Program-made: the position numbers and the translations under genes
Shown: piece after piece, positions 45,874 through 56,541 of the stretch
Layout of the letters: each line of letters opens with the position of its first letter
Numbering within the stretch: the first letter of the stretch is position 1
The notes under the pieces: model-generated
What the model saw: only the letters and a program-made list of their open reading frames with translations
What the model was told of the DNA's origin: nothing
Database searches by the model: none
Assembly (NCBI GenBank): GCA_031769625.1
Contig: JAUIMM010000113.1
Location: 12,186,501 to 12,250,500 of the forward strand
Source: Taudactylus pleione
Taxonomy: Eukaryota > Chordata > Amphibia > Anura > Myobatrachidae
Direction of reading: 5' to 3'
Length of the DNA stretch: 64,000 nucleotides

Positions 45874-46355
45874 CCATCCAAATCAATAAATACGACAGTT
45901 AAATCTAAAGGTTTTTTTAGATGTGGAAGTTGTATGGGATGTAGAAATATAAAAAGTGAGGGTAACAGTAAGATAGAAAAGATCATAATTAATAATAAAC
46001 AGGTAGAAATAAGAGATTTTTTAACCTGCAACACCAAAGATGTGGTATATGCCATCAAATGTTCATGCAATTTATTTTATATAGGGTGTACTTCACGAAT
46101 GCTTAAAACTAGAATGGGTGAACATATCAGAAATGTGAAGAGGGGGTTAGAATCACACTCCCTATCGTCGCATTTCAGGAATGTTCAGTGTCTGAGATTT
46201 TGAGGTTTTACGGTATTAGACATGTTAAGGGCAATTTAAGATGTAAAAACACTGCTATAAAATTAGCTAAGGCCGAAATGAGCGCTATTTATGATTATAA
46301 GACTCTCGCTCCTCAAGGCCTTAATGGAGACTTTGAATTAAAATGGTTCTTATGA
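45874..46355 (+). pseudogene. Second Penelope endonuclease fragment, inverted relative to the first
   Basis: It repeats the endonuclease segment of the preceding fragment on the opposite strand: CGSCMGCRN, VVYAIKCSCNLFYIGCTSR and TRMGEHIRNVKRG. A frameshift near 46,195 breaks it. It then continues through AEMSAIYDYKTL to the natural C-terminus (GLNGDFELKWFL, stop at about 46,353). The arms 44,740-45,183 and 45,874-46,319 are near-identical inverted repeats of about 445 bp. Confidence 0.83.
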
Positions 46356-46975
46356 ACCAATGGAAATTTAGTCTAATATGCCGCTAAAGACATTAATACC
46401 ATGTTTTTATAATTATATTGTATCCATATGATTATTGACACCCATTATAGTCTAATCAGTTTCATCATTGGTATGATTATATACCGTAGTGGCAAAGTTT
46501 AAATTTTTTTATATTAACGTTTTTTTAGATTCAGAATGTTTTTTTATTCATTAACTATTTGATAATACCTTTCCATCATTATTATGCATTTATTAGTTTA
46601 TGGGTCTTATCTGAAAGCTGTGTTTTAATATCACTATTATATAACTGATGATTATAATGTTAACCTTATATTAATTATGACATTTTTTTCTACATATGTC
46701 TACAAATTGATTTGAGAGTTCCTCACCAATATTTACATGGTTGCCATGGCAACAAGGTGAATACCCTTTGTAATCCCATCTATGAGAACTGAATGGTGAA
46801 ATCGCTCTCTCTTCTGGACTCCATATCCCAGTATTCCCTATAACCTAAACTTCCGGTCTTCAGTAGCGATATGTCAGTTTCGGTATGGAGAAACACGCTG
46901 AAGTTAGCGATCCAATGGGAATGGGAGACTTAAGATTGCTTTATTAAGCTTGCTGGTGACTGCTTGGACTTTTAT
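46356..46975. other. Non-coding DNA, likely Penelope 3' region
   Basis: AT-rich with no ORF. It follows the Penelope stop directly, so the first part is probably its 3' untranslated region. Confidence 0.4.
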
Positions 46976-47850
46976 AGGGGTATTCAATATGGGTGCGATA
47001 ACATCATTTTTTGCGTTAATATCGCACTTTTTAACGTTTTTGCGTTAATATCACTTGTTTTACTTTTACACCCTATTCAATTTCAAAGACTTATCGCAGT
47101 TTTGACAAGTCTTTGATAAAAAACGGTGATAACTTTTCACCATTAAATAGGTGTCGAAAAAAAGTGCAGAATTGGGGTTTAGGGGTGCAGGCTTAAAAAA
47201 AATATCCTGAACCCCTGAGATTGACATTTAAAAAAGAACTGTGTCAAAAAAGAAAAAAGAAAAAAATAGGGACACCGCAAAAAATTAATTTAAAAATTGG
47301 GATGCACAAAAAAAAAAAGGGAAAAAATTGTTAAACAATAGGGAAATAGGTTCAGGGCTATTCTGCATGTATACGGCAGGTGTTTTCTAGAATGGAATTA
47401 TAGCGGCAGGTGTACAAATGCAGAATTTTTAAAAAATTACTTTAGGGACACCAAAATATGCTAGTACCCATTTTCATGTACCCCAAATTTGATGGGACCA
47501 CTTAAAAAAACGAAAAAAATAACCTAAGTGCTCTTCTGTATCACTTCTTCAATGTCGGGAAAAAAACACCAGCTGCGGCTATTTAAAGCCCCGACTTTCA
47601 ATTAAAGGCTAAAACGGGGGTACCCATAGTGTTCCCCCATGTTTTTACAACTTTAGGGTGGTCTTACAAGTATTTTAAGGAAATATTCGTAACTTTACGC
47701 AAATCCAACTTCGGAGTTTCCCGTTTTCGTTAATTTGATATTGAATACGGGGAAAAGCGGGAGCGTGCACCATACCTTTACGCAGAAAAAAACTCCGATA
47801 TGAAACGTTAACTTCGCCAGGGAAGTTAACCTTTCATATTGAATACCCCT
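46976..47850. mobile_element. MITE, relative of the 35.7-kb element
   Basis: Perfect 16-bp terminal inverted repeats AGGGGTATTCAATATG (46,976-46,991) and CATATTGAATACCCCT (47,835-47,850). The interior shares ATGCTAGTACCCATTTTCAT and the following DNA with 35,698-36,986, but only once. Confidence 0.88.
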
Positions 47851-49344
47851 CTTAATCTGATAATAACGATTGCGGATCATGTGTTTGAATCACCCTGATC
47901 CCGTTGAACATTTGGACTACATTTCCCACAATGCAACTACAGGAAGTCCGGTTTTCCTTTAACAGAGTAAAATCACATTTTATCAACTATATGGAGATTA
48001 TGTTTCACTTATAGGATGAATATACAGCTATAATACATTTATTTAAAAAGTTTGATGTAGTTTGATAGGTTGTAGGGCTTTATTGGAATTCTGTACACAC
48101 CTATATATATATAGATTAATGATTATGTTAATGGTGACCATTTCATGTGATCATCTGATAGGTCTACTCTCATATAAATATCGAGCTCCTCACACCAACT
48201 GGATGTGTTGAAAAAGGTTCTAGTGACGGAAACGCGTTGACAACTGCCAAAAGGTGTGAGTAGCTCAATACTTGGACTCTTCCTTTTTTTTTACTATTGG
48301 ATTTCTGGAACTATTTTATATATTTTTTTATGCTTCTGTTTTTAGGCCCATTTTAATTGTGTTGTTTATGCACCATTTTTGGCACTATTGTTTGTCTTTT
48401 TTGGAACAATTTTCTTTGTCATTAAAAAGTTTTTGGACTGAAAATTTTGCTGCTTACTACACTATATCATGGAGTCATATTATTGAGGATTTACATTGAA
48501 GGTCTGAATCCTGTTGGAAAAGATACCTTGATAGGAGTTCCACCGTTTTGCTCCACGTGAGTTGGGGTATGAATTTACTCTTTCCAGATAAAGATACCTA
48601 TATATTACCTAACATCTATAACACAGTGTGAGTTGGGGTATGCCAATTAGTATCTCAATACTATTTAAATTGCAGATTTAATAACTACGTGTGGTGGTCA
48701 GAAGGATAAAAGATACCTTTCCATGTTTTCATCTATGAGAACGAGAAGTGAGTTGGGTACGCTAACCCTATAAAGATACCTTTTATTACATATACCCGCC
48801 ACATATGATGTGAGTGGGGTACGCAACGATAGCCCATCTTTCACGATAAAACTCTCTTTGGTGGTCTCAGAAATTACTACACATTGGCTTTTTCATCTCT
48901 TTAATGTTTCCCTTTATGGTACAACCAAGCAACTGTGAAATCAAGGACTATATTGAGAAGAAAAAAGTCTCTAGCTGATTCCATCTGTTATAAGAAAACA
49001 TTTTCTGCAGTAAAGGGATGTATTACTGTTATATATAATTTATTTAGTGCCATAATTTTTGTCTGTTCCAATTCTTTATTTATATATTTTTTCATATTGT
49101 GGTGAAATTTGTTAAGAAAATTGATAAGATCATCAGCAGCTTATTGACGCGCCCTAAGATGTTCTCTCCTCGCTCTGCTATTTTGTGTAATATATACTGC
49201 CTGTCAAACACACACAAACTTGGAAAAGCCATAATGAAAAGTGGTGCTTGATGGAATTGTCCTTGGGCACTATTATGGTGTAGATTAAAAAGGACATTTA
49301 ACAAACTAAGCACTTCAGTCACCTTTGAGGCTGAAGTGCTTCTT
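47851..49344. other. Non-coding DNA with diverged tandem units and a weak hammerhead-like word
   Basis: GACGGAAACGCGTTGAC at about 48,225-48,241 matches the GAAAC side of the hammerhead-like motifs, but the upstream core is degenerate. At about 48,515-48,825 AAAGATACCTT followed by GTGAGTTGGGGTA recurs four times with irregular spacing. No gene was seen. Confidence 0.45.
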
Positions 49345-49505
49345 GTGTGGGGCCCCACAAAACAAGCAACCAATGGGATTAAGGCAGCTAACAGAGTTGT
49401 TAATCATCTCTACCCAGGGAAGATGTCATCCTCATCCTCCTCACCCTCATCAGTTTTAACATCATCATCACACAATATTAAAACCACAGTGGAGCGCTAT
49501 CCAAA
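49345..49505 (-). pseudogene. Fragment of hAT transposase C-terminal tail
   Basis: On the minus strand it matches the acidic C-terminal tail and following DNA of the 52-63 kb elements: GGATGAGGATGACATCTTCCC and TTGTTTTGTGGGGCCCC-like words. It is only about 160 bp and heavily diverged. Confidence 0.6.
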
Positions 49506-50039
49506 TACCAGAATATGAATAACCATTGGAATTTGATTTTCTTTTTAATATTGAATAAATGTATACATATAACACAAATTCAAAAATAAATAAAATAATT
49601 ACATATTAATCAGGACTCCTTTCACAATTACAATCAGCGGAAATGAAATTGGTTCTTCCTGCCAATCACTGTGCGATGGGTCTGCGTAGTGACTGCATTC
49701 GCAGTCCCGAATGCAGTGGTGTGTTCGCACATGCGCACTTCGATGCAACAATCATGCGATTGCATGCATAATTGCAGTTGTCATCGCTAATAAATCAGAT
49801 CCACTGTTCGGACTCACCCAGCACTGTACTGATAACTGGAGCTGGCAGGTGTGTACATGCGGCCGCGGCCATCTTCCAATCAAACAGGAAGTCCGGTGAT
49901 GGGATGATCAAACGTCCTAGTCTGTCTTAGCAGTGATTGGAAAAGCTGTGTGCAGCAATGATAGATGATCTATTATTGCTGCACACAAAGTGCAGCAAGT
50001 GCTCCTAATCAAATATTTTTATGACAAAGTGCCGCTGCA
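49506..50039. other. Non-coding DNA, MITE-like
   Basis: It contains paired words such as GACTGCATTCGCAGTC and GATGATCTATTATTGCTG. No boundaries could be set. Confidence 0.35.
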
Positions 50040-50308
50040 GCCTTTTTTAATACAATTCTCCATTCCACTTCTCCTAATAGTGTTCTTTAGTGCCCAGTCC
50101 CACACCCTCTCCCTCTGGTCTACTGTGTGAAATTGCACCGGATCATTAGGGAGGGACTAATATGCAATCCAAAACACGCTAGATCCGAAGCCGGGAAGAT
50201 GACGTTTTGCTTAATTTTGGAATCTGAGCATGGGGGGGAAGAGCCAGGACTCGGTTTGTTTGGGTGTGTTCGGTATCCACTGAATCCAAACCACACATCT
50301 CTAAAGTA
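50040..50308 (-). mobile_element. hAT 5' terminus fragment (minus orientation)
   Basis: The minus strand carries AAAACGTCATCTTCCCGGC, TTCGGATC and TTTTGGAT in the same order as the hAT termini at 52,160 and 63,590. Together with the C-terminal fragment at 49,345 in the same orientation it is probably the remains of one deleted copy. Confidence 0.55.
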
Positions 50309-51504
50309 GATGATGACACTTTGCATAACAGCAATCATAATTTACACAAATAAAGTAATACTGTAAGGTGCAAAAATTCACAGGTAGTTTTACTAGACCG
50401 GAATGTAAAACAACAATATTATTTCCAGCTTGTCTGGCTCTTAGTCATGTTTGGGAATTAGGGTCCCCATTCACATTGTTGACATTGACATAATGTCAAC
50501 ATTAGCAGAATGTGGTCTTTGTAAATGTTGACAGTCAGTATCAGTGACGTCCCAGAGGTGTAGCTGTAGCGCAGTCCAAAATTCGAATCAGGTAACCACA
50601 CCAACTGCCACCCCAAACACTCCCAAACATCGCTAGCTGAGACTCACTGGCAGTTGGTGTGGCTCCCCTATTTGATTTTTGTACTGTGCTGCAGCCCCAC
50701 CCCACGAGCCGCCACTGGTCAGTATGTTGGCCATGTGGATTGTATTGGCATGGTAAGTATGCCTAACCCTACGTTTAACCCTATCCATATGTATTGTCCA
50801 CATTATCAATATTGATATTATGTAATTTTCGACATTCTGTCATTGCCAACAATGTGAATGTCGATATGTTGAATGTTGACATTATGAACGTTTACCTATC
50901 ACGTACCACACACTGCGCCATCAATTAAATAACACACTGTCACACTGTGACACCATTAATTAACAACATCTTTGTAATCTTTAAATCCATGATGACAACT
51001 TTACCATAAAATGTGATTTTCAGCTGGAAGAGGGAATCCCAGATAAAGTGAAAAAAAAAATGTAATGTAAGAATTGTAGAGTAACAGTCTGAGAGATACA
51101 GGCATTGCTGTGATTCCTAGTCTGCTAATAATTTTTTCAAGTGGCAATAATTTAAAAAGGCAGAACTAGGTAGGTTTTGCCTTTTAAATTATTGCCAAAG
51201 GGCAGACTCAAGGGAATTAAAGTATACCAATCAGAGCCGGATTTAGACCTTGCGGTGGCCCTAGGCAAGACATTGTTTAGGGGCCCCTCCCTCAAACAAT
51301 CCTGTGCATATATTACAGTAGGTGTAACTGGAGCAAGACACACACATCATCATATAATATACATGCATCATATTGTATACGTGCATCAATATCTATATAT
51401 ATGTGTATATATACATACATACATACATACATACACATACAGTTTTATTTATCCAAAGGAAACCTTTCCGATCCGTGGAAAGGAATAGGCGGCATTCTTG
51501 AATC
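50309..51504. other. Non-coding DNA with MITE-like inverted repeats
   Basis: Around 50,470-50,890 CATTGTTGACATTGACATAA and AATGTTGACATTATGAACG are partly inverted partners. Near 51,229 CAGAGCCGGATTTAGACC followed by GGGGCCCC-type words resembles a hAT-derived MITE end. No gene was seen. Confidence 0.4.
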
Positions 51505-51533
51505 CTGACAGAAAGGTCTTAGGACCTTGAAAC
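51505..51533 (+). ncRNA. Hammerhead-like motif with perfect stem II
   Basis: CTGACAGA, a perfect 6-bp stem AAGGTC...GACCTT with a 4-base loop, then GAAACGTTGAC. It is enclosed by a larger inverted repeat, AGGCGGCATTCTT (51,487) and AAGAATGCCGCCT (about 51,583). The core deviates from CTGATGA by one or two bases. Confidence 0.45.
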
Positions 51534-52007
51534 GTTGACTATGTATTTAATCAATCGGTGACCAATACACGTTTTAGACAAAAGAATGCCGCCTATACTT
51601 TTCCACATGGGGAGGGCCAGGTTTTCTTTATCATGTTCCAGTGACACCTACTGTACTATATGCACAGTTACTACAGTCTTCCTAGATCACAATACAACTA
51701 CATACATAAAAGGAGTGTGCATGTATGTGTGAGTGCATGTATGTGTGTGTGCATGCGTGCGTTTGTGAGTGTGTGATAGGTGAGACAAGATGAATGGGGG
51801 TCAAATGAACAGAGGAAAAATAGTGTGAGACTGTAGGAAATGGGGAAGAACAGAGGGAGACAGGAGAAGGTGAGGGAACAGAAAATAAGATAAAAACACC
51901 TACACAATAGGTAGTAACTCAGCAAATTATATATATATATATATATATATATAAATATATACACAGTATATATATATATATATATATATATACAGTATAT
52001 AAATATG

Positions 52008-52038
<31 letters not shown>

Positions 52039-52047
52039 ATATATATA
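51534..52047. repeat. Non-coding DNA ending in long TA microsatellites
   Basis: Purine-rich DNA, then interrupted (TA)n tracts from about 51,928 to 52,047, ending at the left terminus of the hAT palindrome. The same TA-rich sequence flanks the right terminus. Confidence 0.8.
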
Positions 52048-52087
52048 TTAGGGATGAGCGGGTTCGGATTTCTGAAATCCGAACCCC
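52048..52087 (+). repeat. Left terminal inverted repeat with hairpin
   Basis: The terminus continues into GGTTCGGATTT...AAATCCGAACC, a hairpin at 52,061-52,085. The right end repeats the arrangement in mirror image, less perfectly. Confidence 0.75.
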
Positions 52088-52208
52088 CCCGAGCCCCCCG
52101 GATCCAAGTCGTATCCGAGTCAGGCTCAACTTTTCCCGCCTGATTCGGAACTGAAATCGAGGCAAGACATCATCATCCCGCCTTCCGGATCTCGCAGGTT
52201 TTGGATTC

Positions 52209-52216
52209 TATAAAAG
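52209..52216 (+). promoter_or_regulatory. Transposase promoter TATA box, left copy
   Basis: TATAAAAG lies about 160 bp inside the terminus, followed by GGTCCCCGCGTCAGCGCCAT. The mirror copy has TATATAAGG (minus strand, 63,507-63,515) in the same setting. Both transposase units therefore seem to have had their own promoter near the terminus. Confidence 0.6.
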
Positions 52217-52489
52217 GTCCCCGCGTCAGCGCCATTTCTCACTCCGGCTGTGGACAGTGAAGAGGGAGGGTGGGAGCTAGGGCTGGCTGGGCTGCTGTCA
52301 TAGGGGCTGGCTGGGCTGTGTTGTGCAGTCAGTTGTTAATAGGGGCTGTGTCCACTCCAAAGTCTATAGGGGCTGGCTGGACTGTGTTGTGCAGTGACCC
52401 ATAAAGGCTGTAGTCCTAGAGGGGTGCTGTAGTGTTGTCAAGGGGGTGATCTGTGCATCAGGGGTGCTTCCCCAAAAGTGCACTCCAAA

Positions 52490-55270
52490 AAAAATTATTA
52501 TTTATTTTTGTGTGTGTGTGTTTGTGACTTGTGTGCACAGTAGCCGCACGTGCATCAACAAAGAAGCCTCAAGCACGCGCCCGTATCATAAGTGAAGGGC
52601 CGGCCGGCTTGACCGTTAAAGGGTGCTGTAATCCCCAAAGTACACTCCAAACAAAATAAAAAAATATTTTTTATGTTTGTGAATTGTGTGCGCAGTAGCC
52701 GCACGTGCATCAACAAAGTATCATCAAGTGTGCACCTGTGTCATAAGTGAAGGGCCGGCAGGCTTGACCGTTAAAGGGTGCTGTAATCCCCAAAGTACAC
52801 TTCAAACAAAATAAAAAATTATTTTTTGTGTTTGTGAATTGTGTGCGCAGTAGCCGCACGTGCATCAACAAAGTAGCGCCAAGCATGCGCCTGTGTCATA
52901 AGTAAAGGGATGGCTGGCTCATCTGTTAAAGGGTGCTGTAACCCCCAAAGTGCACTCCAAACAAAATAATAAATTATTTTCTGTGTTTGTGAATTGTGTG
53001 CACTGTGGCTGCACGTGCATCAACAAAGGAGCAGCGCCAAGCGTGCGCCTGTGTCCCATAAGTAAAGGGCCAGTTGGCTTGTCCATTAAAGGGTGCTGTA
53101 ACCCCCAAAGTGCGCTCCAAATAAAAAAATATATATATTATTTTGTGTTTGTGAATTGTGTGCGCAGTAGCCGCACTTGCATTAACAAAGTAGCGTCAAG
53201 TGTGCGCCTGTGTCATAAATGAAGGGCCGGCTGGCTTGACCGTAAAAGGGTGCTGAAACCCCCAAAGTGCACTCCAAACAAAATAAAAAATATTTTTTTG
53301 TGTTTGTGAATTGTGTGTGCTGTAGCCACACGTGCATCAACAAAGTAGCGCCAAGCATGCGCCTGTGTCATAAGGAAAGGGCCAGCTGGCTCATCCGTTA
53401 AAGGGTGGTGAAACCCCCAAAGTGCACTCCACCCAAAATAAAAAACTATTTTCTGTGTTTGTGAATTGTGTGCACTGTGGCTGCACGTGCATCAACAAAG
53501 GAGCAGCGCCAAGCGTGCGCCTGTGTCCCATAAATAAAATGCCGGCTGGCTTGTCCGTTAAAAGGTGCTGTAACCCCCAAAGTACACTTCAAACAAAATA
53601 AAAAATTATTTTTTGTGTTTGTGAATTGTGTGCGCAGTAGCCGCACGTGCATCAACAAAGTAGCGCCAAGCATGTGCCTGTGTCATAAGTAAAGGGATGG
53701 CTGGCTCATCTGTTAAAGGGTGCTGTAACCCCCAAAGTGCACTCCAAACAAAATAAAAAATTATTTTCTGTGTTTGTGAATTGTGTGCACTGTGGCTGCA
53801 CGTGCATCAACAAAGGAGCAGCGCCAAGCATGCGCCTGTGTCCCATAAGTAAAGGGCCAGCTGGCTTGTCCATTAAAGGGTGCTGTAACCCCCAAAGTGC
53901 ACTCCAAAAAAAAAAAATATATATTATTTTGTGTTTGTGAATTGTGTGCGCAGTAGCCGCACTTGCATTAACAAAGTAGCGTCAAGTGTGCACCTGTGTC
54001 ATAAGTGAAGGGCCGGCTGGCTTGACCATAAAAGGGTGCTGAAACCCCCAAAGTGCACTCCAAACAAAATAAAAAATAATTTTTTGTGTTTGTGAATTGT
54101 GTGTGCTGTAGCCGCACGTGCATCAATAAAGTAGCGCCAAGCGTGCGCCTGTGTCATAAGGAAAGGGCCGGCTGGCTCATCCATTAAAGGGTGGTGTAAC
54201 CCCCAAAGTGCACTCCACCCAAAATAAAAAAATATTTTCTGTGTTTGTGAATTGTGTGCACTGTGGCTGCACGTGCATCAACAAAGGAGCAGCGCCAAGC
54301 ATGCGCCTGTGTCCCATAAATAAAATGCCGGCTGGCATGTCCGTTAAAGGGTGCTGTAACCCCCAAAGTGCACTCCAAAAAAAATAAATAAACATATTTT
54401 TGTGTGTTTGTGAATTGTGTGAGCTGTAGCCGCACGTGCATCAACAAAGTAGCACCAAGTGTGCGCCTGTGTCATAAGTAAAAGGCCGGCTGGCTCATCT
54501 GTTAAAGGGTGGTGTAACCCCCAAAGTGCACTCCAACCAAAAGAAAAAAATATTTTCTGTGTTTGTGAATTGTGTGTGCAGTAGCTGCATGTGCAACAAC
54601 AAAGTAGCTCCAAGCGTGCGCCTGTTTCATAAGTAAAGGGCAGGCTGGCTCATCTGTTAAAGGGTGGTGTAACCCCCAAAGTGCACTCCAAACAAAATAA
54701 AAAATAATTTTTTGTGTTTGTAAATTGTGTGCGCCGTAGCCGCACATGCAACAACAAAGTAGCGCCAAGCATGAGCCTGTGTCATAAGTGAAGGGCCGGT
54801 TGGCTCGTCCATTAAAGGGTGCTGTAACCCCCAAAGTGCACTCCAAAAAATATATATATTTTTTTTCTGTGATTGTGAATTGTGTGCACTGTACGTGCAT
54901 CCTCAAAGCAGCAGCACCAAGCGTAGGTCTGTCTGTTAAAGGGTGGTGTAACCCGAAAAGTGCACTCCCAAACAAAAATAAAAATTTTCTTCTGTATTTG
55001 TGAATTGTCTGCACTGTATGTGCATCCTCAAAGCAGCAGCGCCAAGCGTGCATCTGTCTGTTAAAGTGTAGTGTAATCCTAAAAGTGCGCTCCACATTAA
55101 ATAAAAAATTCTTCTTTTTTTTCTGTCTTTGTGAATTGTGTGCACTGTAGCTGCACGTGCATCAACAAAGGAGCAGCGCCAAGCATGCGCCTGTGTCCCA
55201 TAAGTAAAGAGCCGGCTGGCTCATTTCTTAAAGGGTGGTGTAACCCACAAAGTGCACTAGTCTCCAACAA
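52490..55270 (+). repeat. Leader tandem array, about 18 units of ~157 bp with 787-bp higher-order period
   Basis: The word CGCACGTGCATCAAC or a variant occurs about 18 times (52,547; 52,702; 52,854; 53,013; 53,172 ... 55,158). Each unit also has TTTGTGAATTGTGTG, CAAGCGTGCGCCTGTGTC and GGGTGCTGTAACCCCCAAAG. Spacing is 152-163 bp for most units and about 125-145 bp for the last few. Variants recur every five units: AGTACACTTC at 52,794 and 53,581 (787 bp apart), and ACTTGCATTAAC at 53,172 and 53,958. The many short ORFs on both strands here are by-products. Confidence 0.92.
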
Positions 55271-55335
55271 AAATAAAAAATTATTTTCTGTGTTTGTGTG
55301 CGCCTTAGCCGCACGTATATATCAATATAACATAA

Positions 55336-56541
55336 ATGGAGGACCAAACTTTCTCCGATAATAATAAATTAGGGAAAAATCAAGAACCATTTCCTCCTAG
55401 TGCTGAAGCTGCTGCCACTAGTCATGACATAGATGATAACATGCTATCAACGTCGTCCGCGAAGGCCGATGCCCAATGTCATAGTCGAGAGCACACACAA
55501 TCCCAAACGACAAAGTTCAGGAAAATGACATTAAAAAAAACATTTAAATCATCTGAGGAGAAACGTAAACTTGCCAGTATGCCATTTACGACACGGAGTG
55601 GCAAGGAATGGCTAAGGTCTTTCCCTATGTTCATGACTAGTGGTTCAGCTTCACATGATGATGGAAGCCCTCCTCCCGCTAAAAAAATCAAACGTGTTAA
55701 GCTGGCAAAAGCACAGCGAAGAACTGTGCTTTCTAAGAAGATATCACAAATCCCAAAGGAGAGTCCAACTGTGGTGGCGGTTGCGATGCCTGACCTTCCC
55801 AGCACTGGACGGGAAGAGGTGGCTCTTTCCACCATTTGCACGCCCCCTGCAAGTGCTGAAAGGAGCACCCACAGTCCACTTGCTGATATTCAAATTGAAG
55901 ATGTCACTGTTGAAGTACAACAGAATGAGGATACTGGTGTAGCTGGCGCTGAGGAGGAAGTTGGCGAGGAGGATTCTGATGGTGATGTGGTTTGTTTAAA
56001 TCAGGCTCCGGGGGAGACAGTTGTTGTCCGTGGGATGAAAAAGCCCATAACGGTCATGCCTGGGCAGAAGACCAAACATTCCACCTCTTTGGTCTGGCAA
56101 TATTTCTATCCAAATCCGGACAACAACTGTCTTGCCATATGTACCATATGTAAAGGTGGAATAAGTAGGGGTAGGGACGTTAACCACCTAGGAACATCCT
56201 CCCTTATACGTCACCTGCAGCGTGTTCATAATAAGTTACTGTCAAGTTCAGAAACTTTGGCTAAGACCATAAGCAGTCCAGGGACACCTAAATCCCGTTG
56301 TCCTGATGTATCCAAGTGCCTGCAAACCACACCATCAACTCCCTCCTCGTCAATTTCCTCCTTAGTCAGGATCGGAAGTAGTCCTGCAGGCCATGTCACT
56401 GGCATGACTGACTCTCCTATCTGGGATTCCTCCGGAGGATCCTGCAGTGCTACCCCTACTGCTGCCGCTGCTGCTGTTGCTGCTGGGAGTTGTTCATCAT
56501 CCCAGAGAGGAAGTAGGAACACCACTACTTTTACTAAATAA
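55336..56541 (+). CDS. hAT transposase N-terminal ORF with BED zinc finger (401 aa)
   Basis: The longest intact frame in this element. The start (MEDQTF) is supported because the mirror copy begins with the same residues at 62,092. Residues 1-130 are basic and Ser/Thr-rich, and an acidic block lies at about 195-225. A BED finger at about 250-298 has the expected Trp254, Phe257, C269-x2-C272 and H293-x4-H298. BED fingers of hAT transposases bind the element's ends. The linker to residue 401 is Ser/Pro/Ala-rich. The ORF ends at a TAA where the mirror copy has CAA and continues in frame, so this is a truncated transposase caused by one nonsense change, not a separate gene. ZBED-type host genes derive from such elements. 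Confidence 0.85.
   Translation: MEDQTFSDNNKLGKNQEPFPPSAEAAATSHDIDDNMLSTSSAKADAQCHSREHTQSQTTKFRKMTLKKTFKSSEEKRKLASMPFTTRSGKEWLRSFPMFMTSGSASHDDGSPPPAKKIKRVKLAKAQRRTVLSKKISQIPKESPTVVAVAMPDLPSTGREEVALSTICTPPASAERSTHSPLADIQIEDVTVEVQQNEDTGVAGAEEEVGEEDSDGDVVCLNQAPGETVVVRGMKKPITVMPGQKTKHSTSLVWQYFYPNPDNNCLAICTICKGGISRGRDVNHLGTSSLIRHLQRVHNKLLSSSETLAKTISSPGTPKSRCPDVSKCLQTTPSTPSSSISSLVRIGSSPAGHVTGMTDSPIWDSSGGSCSATPTAAAAAVAAGSCSSSQRGSRNTTTFTK

Noticed and set aside
52490..55270. CRISPR-like array of regular repeats
   Set aside because: Whole units repeat with no unique spacers, and the window is eukaryotic in content.
52950..55361. Many 60-197 residue ORFs with Cys/His-rich repeats
   Set aside because: They are by-products of the ~157-bp tandem array in the hAT leader. 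They shift with array indels and occur on both strands.
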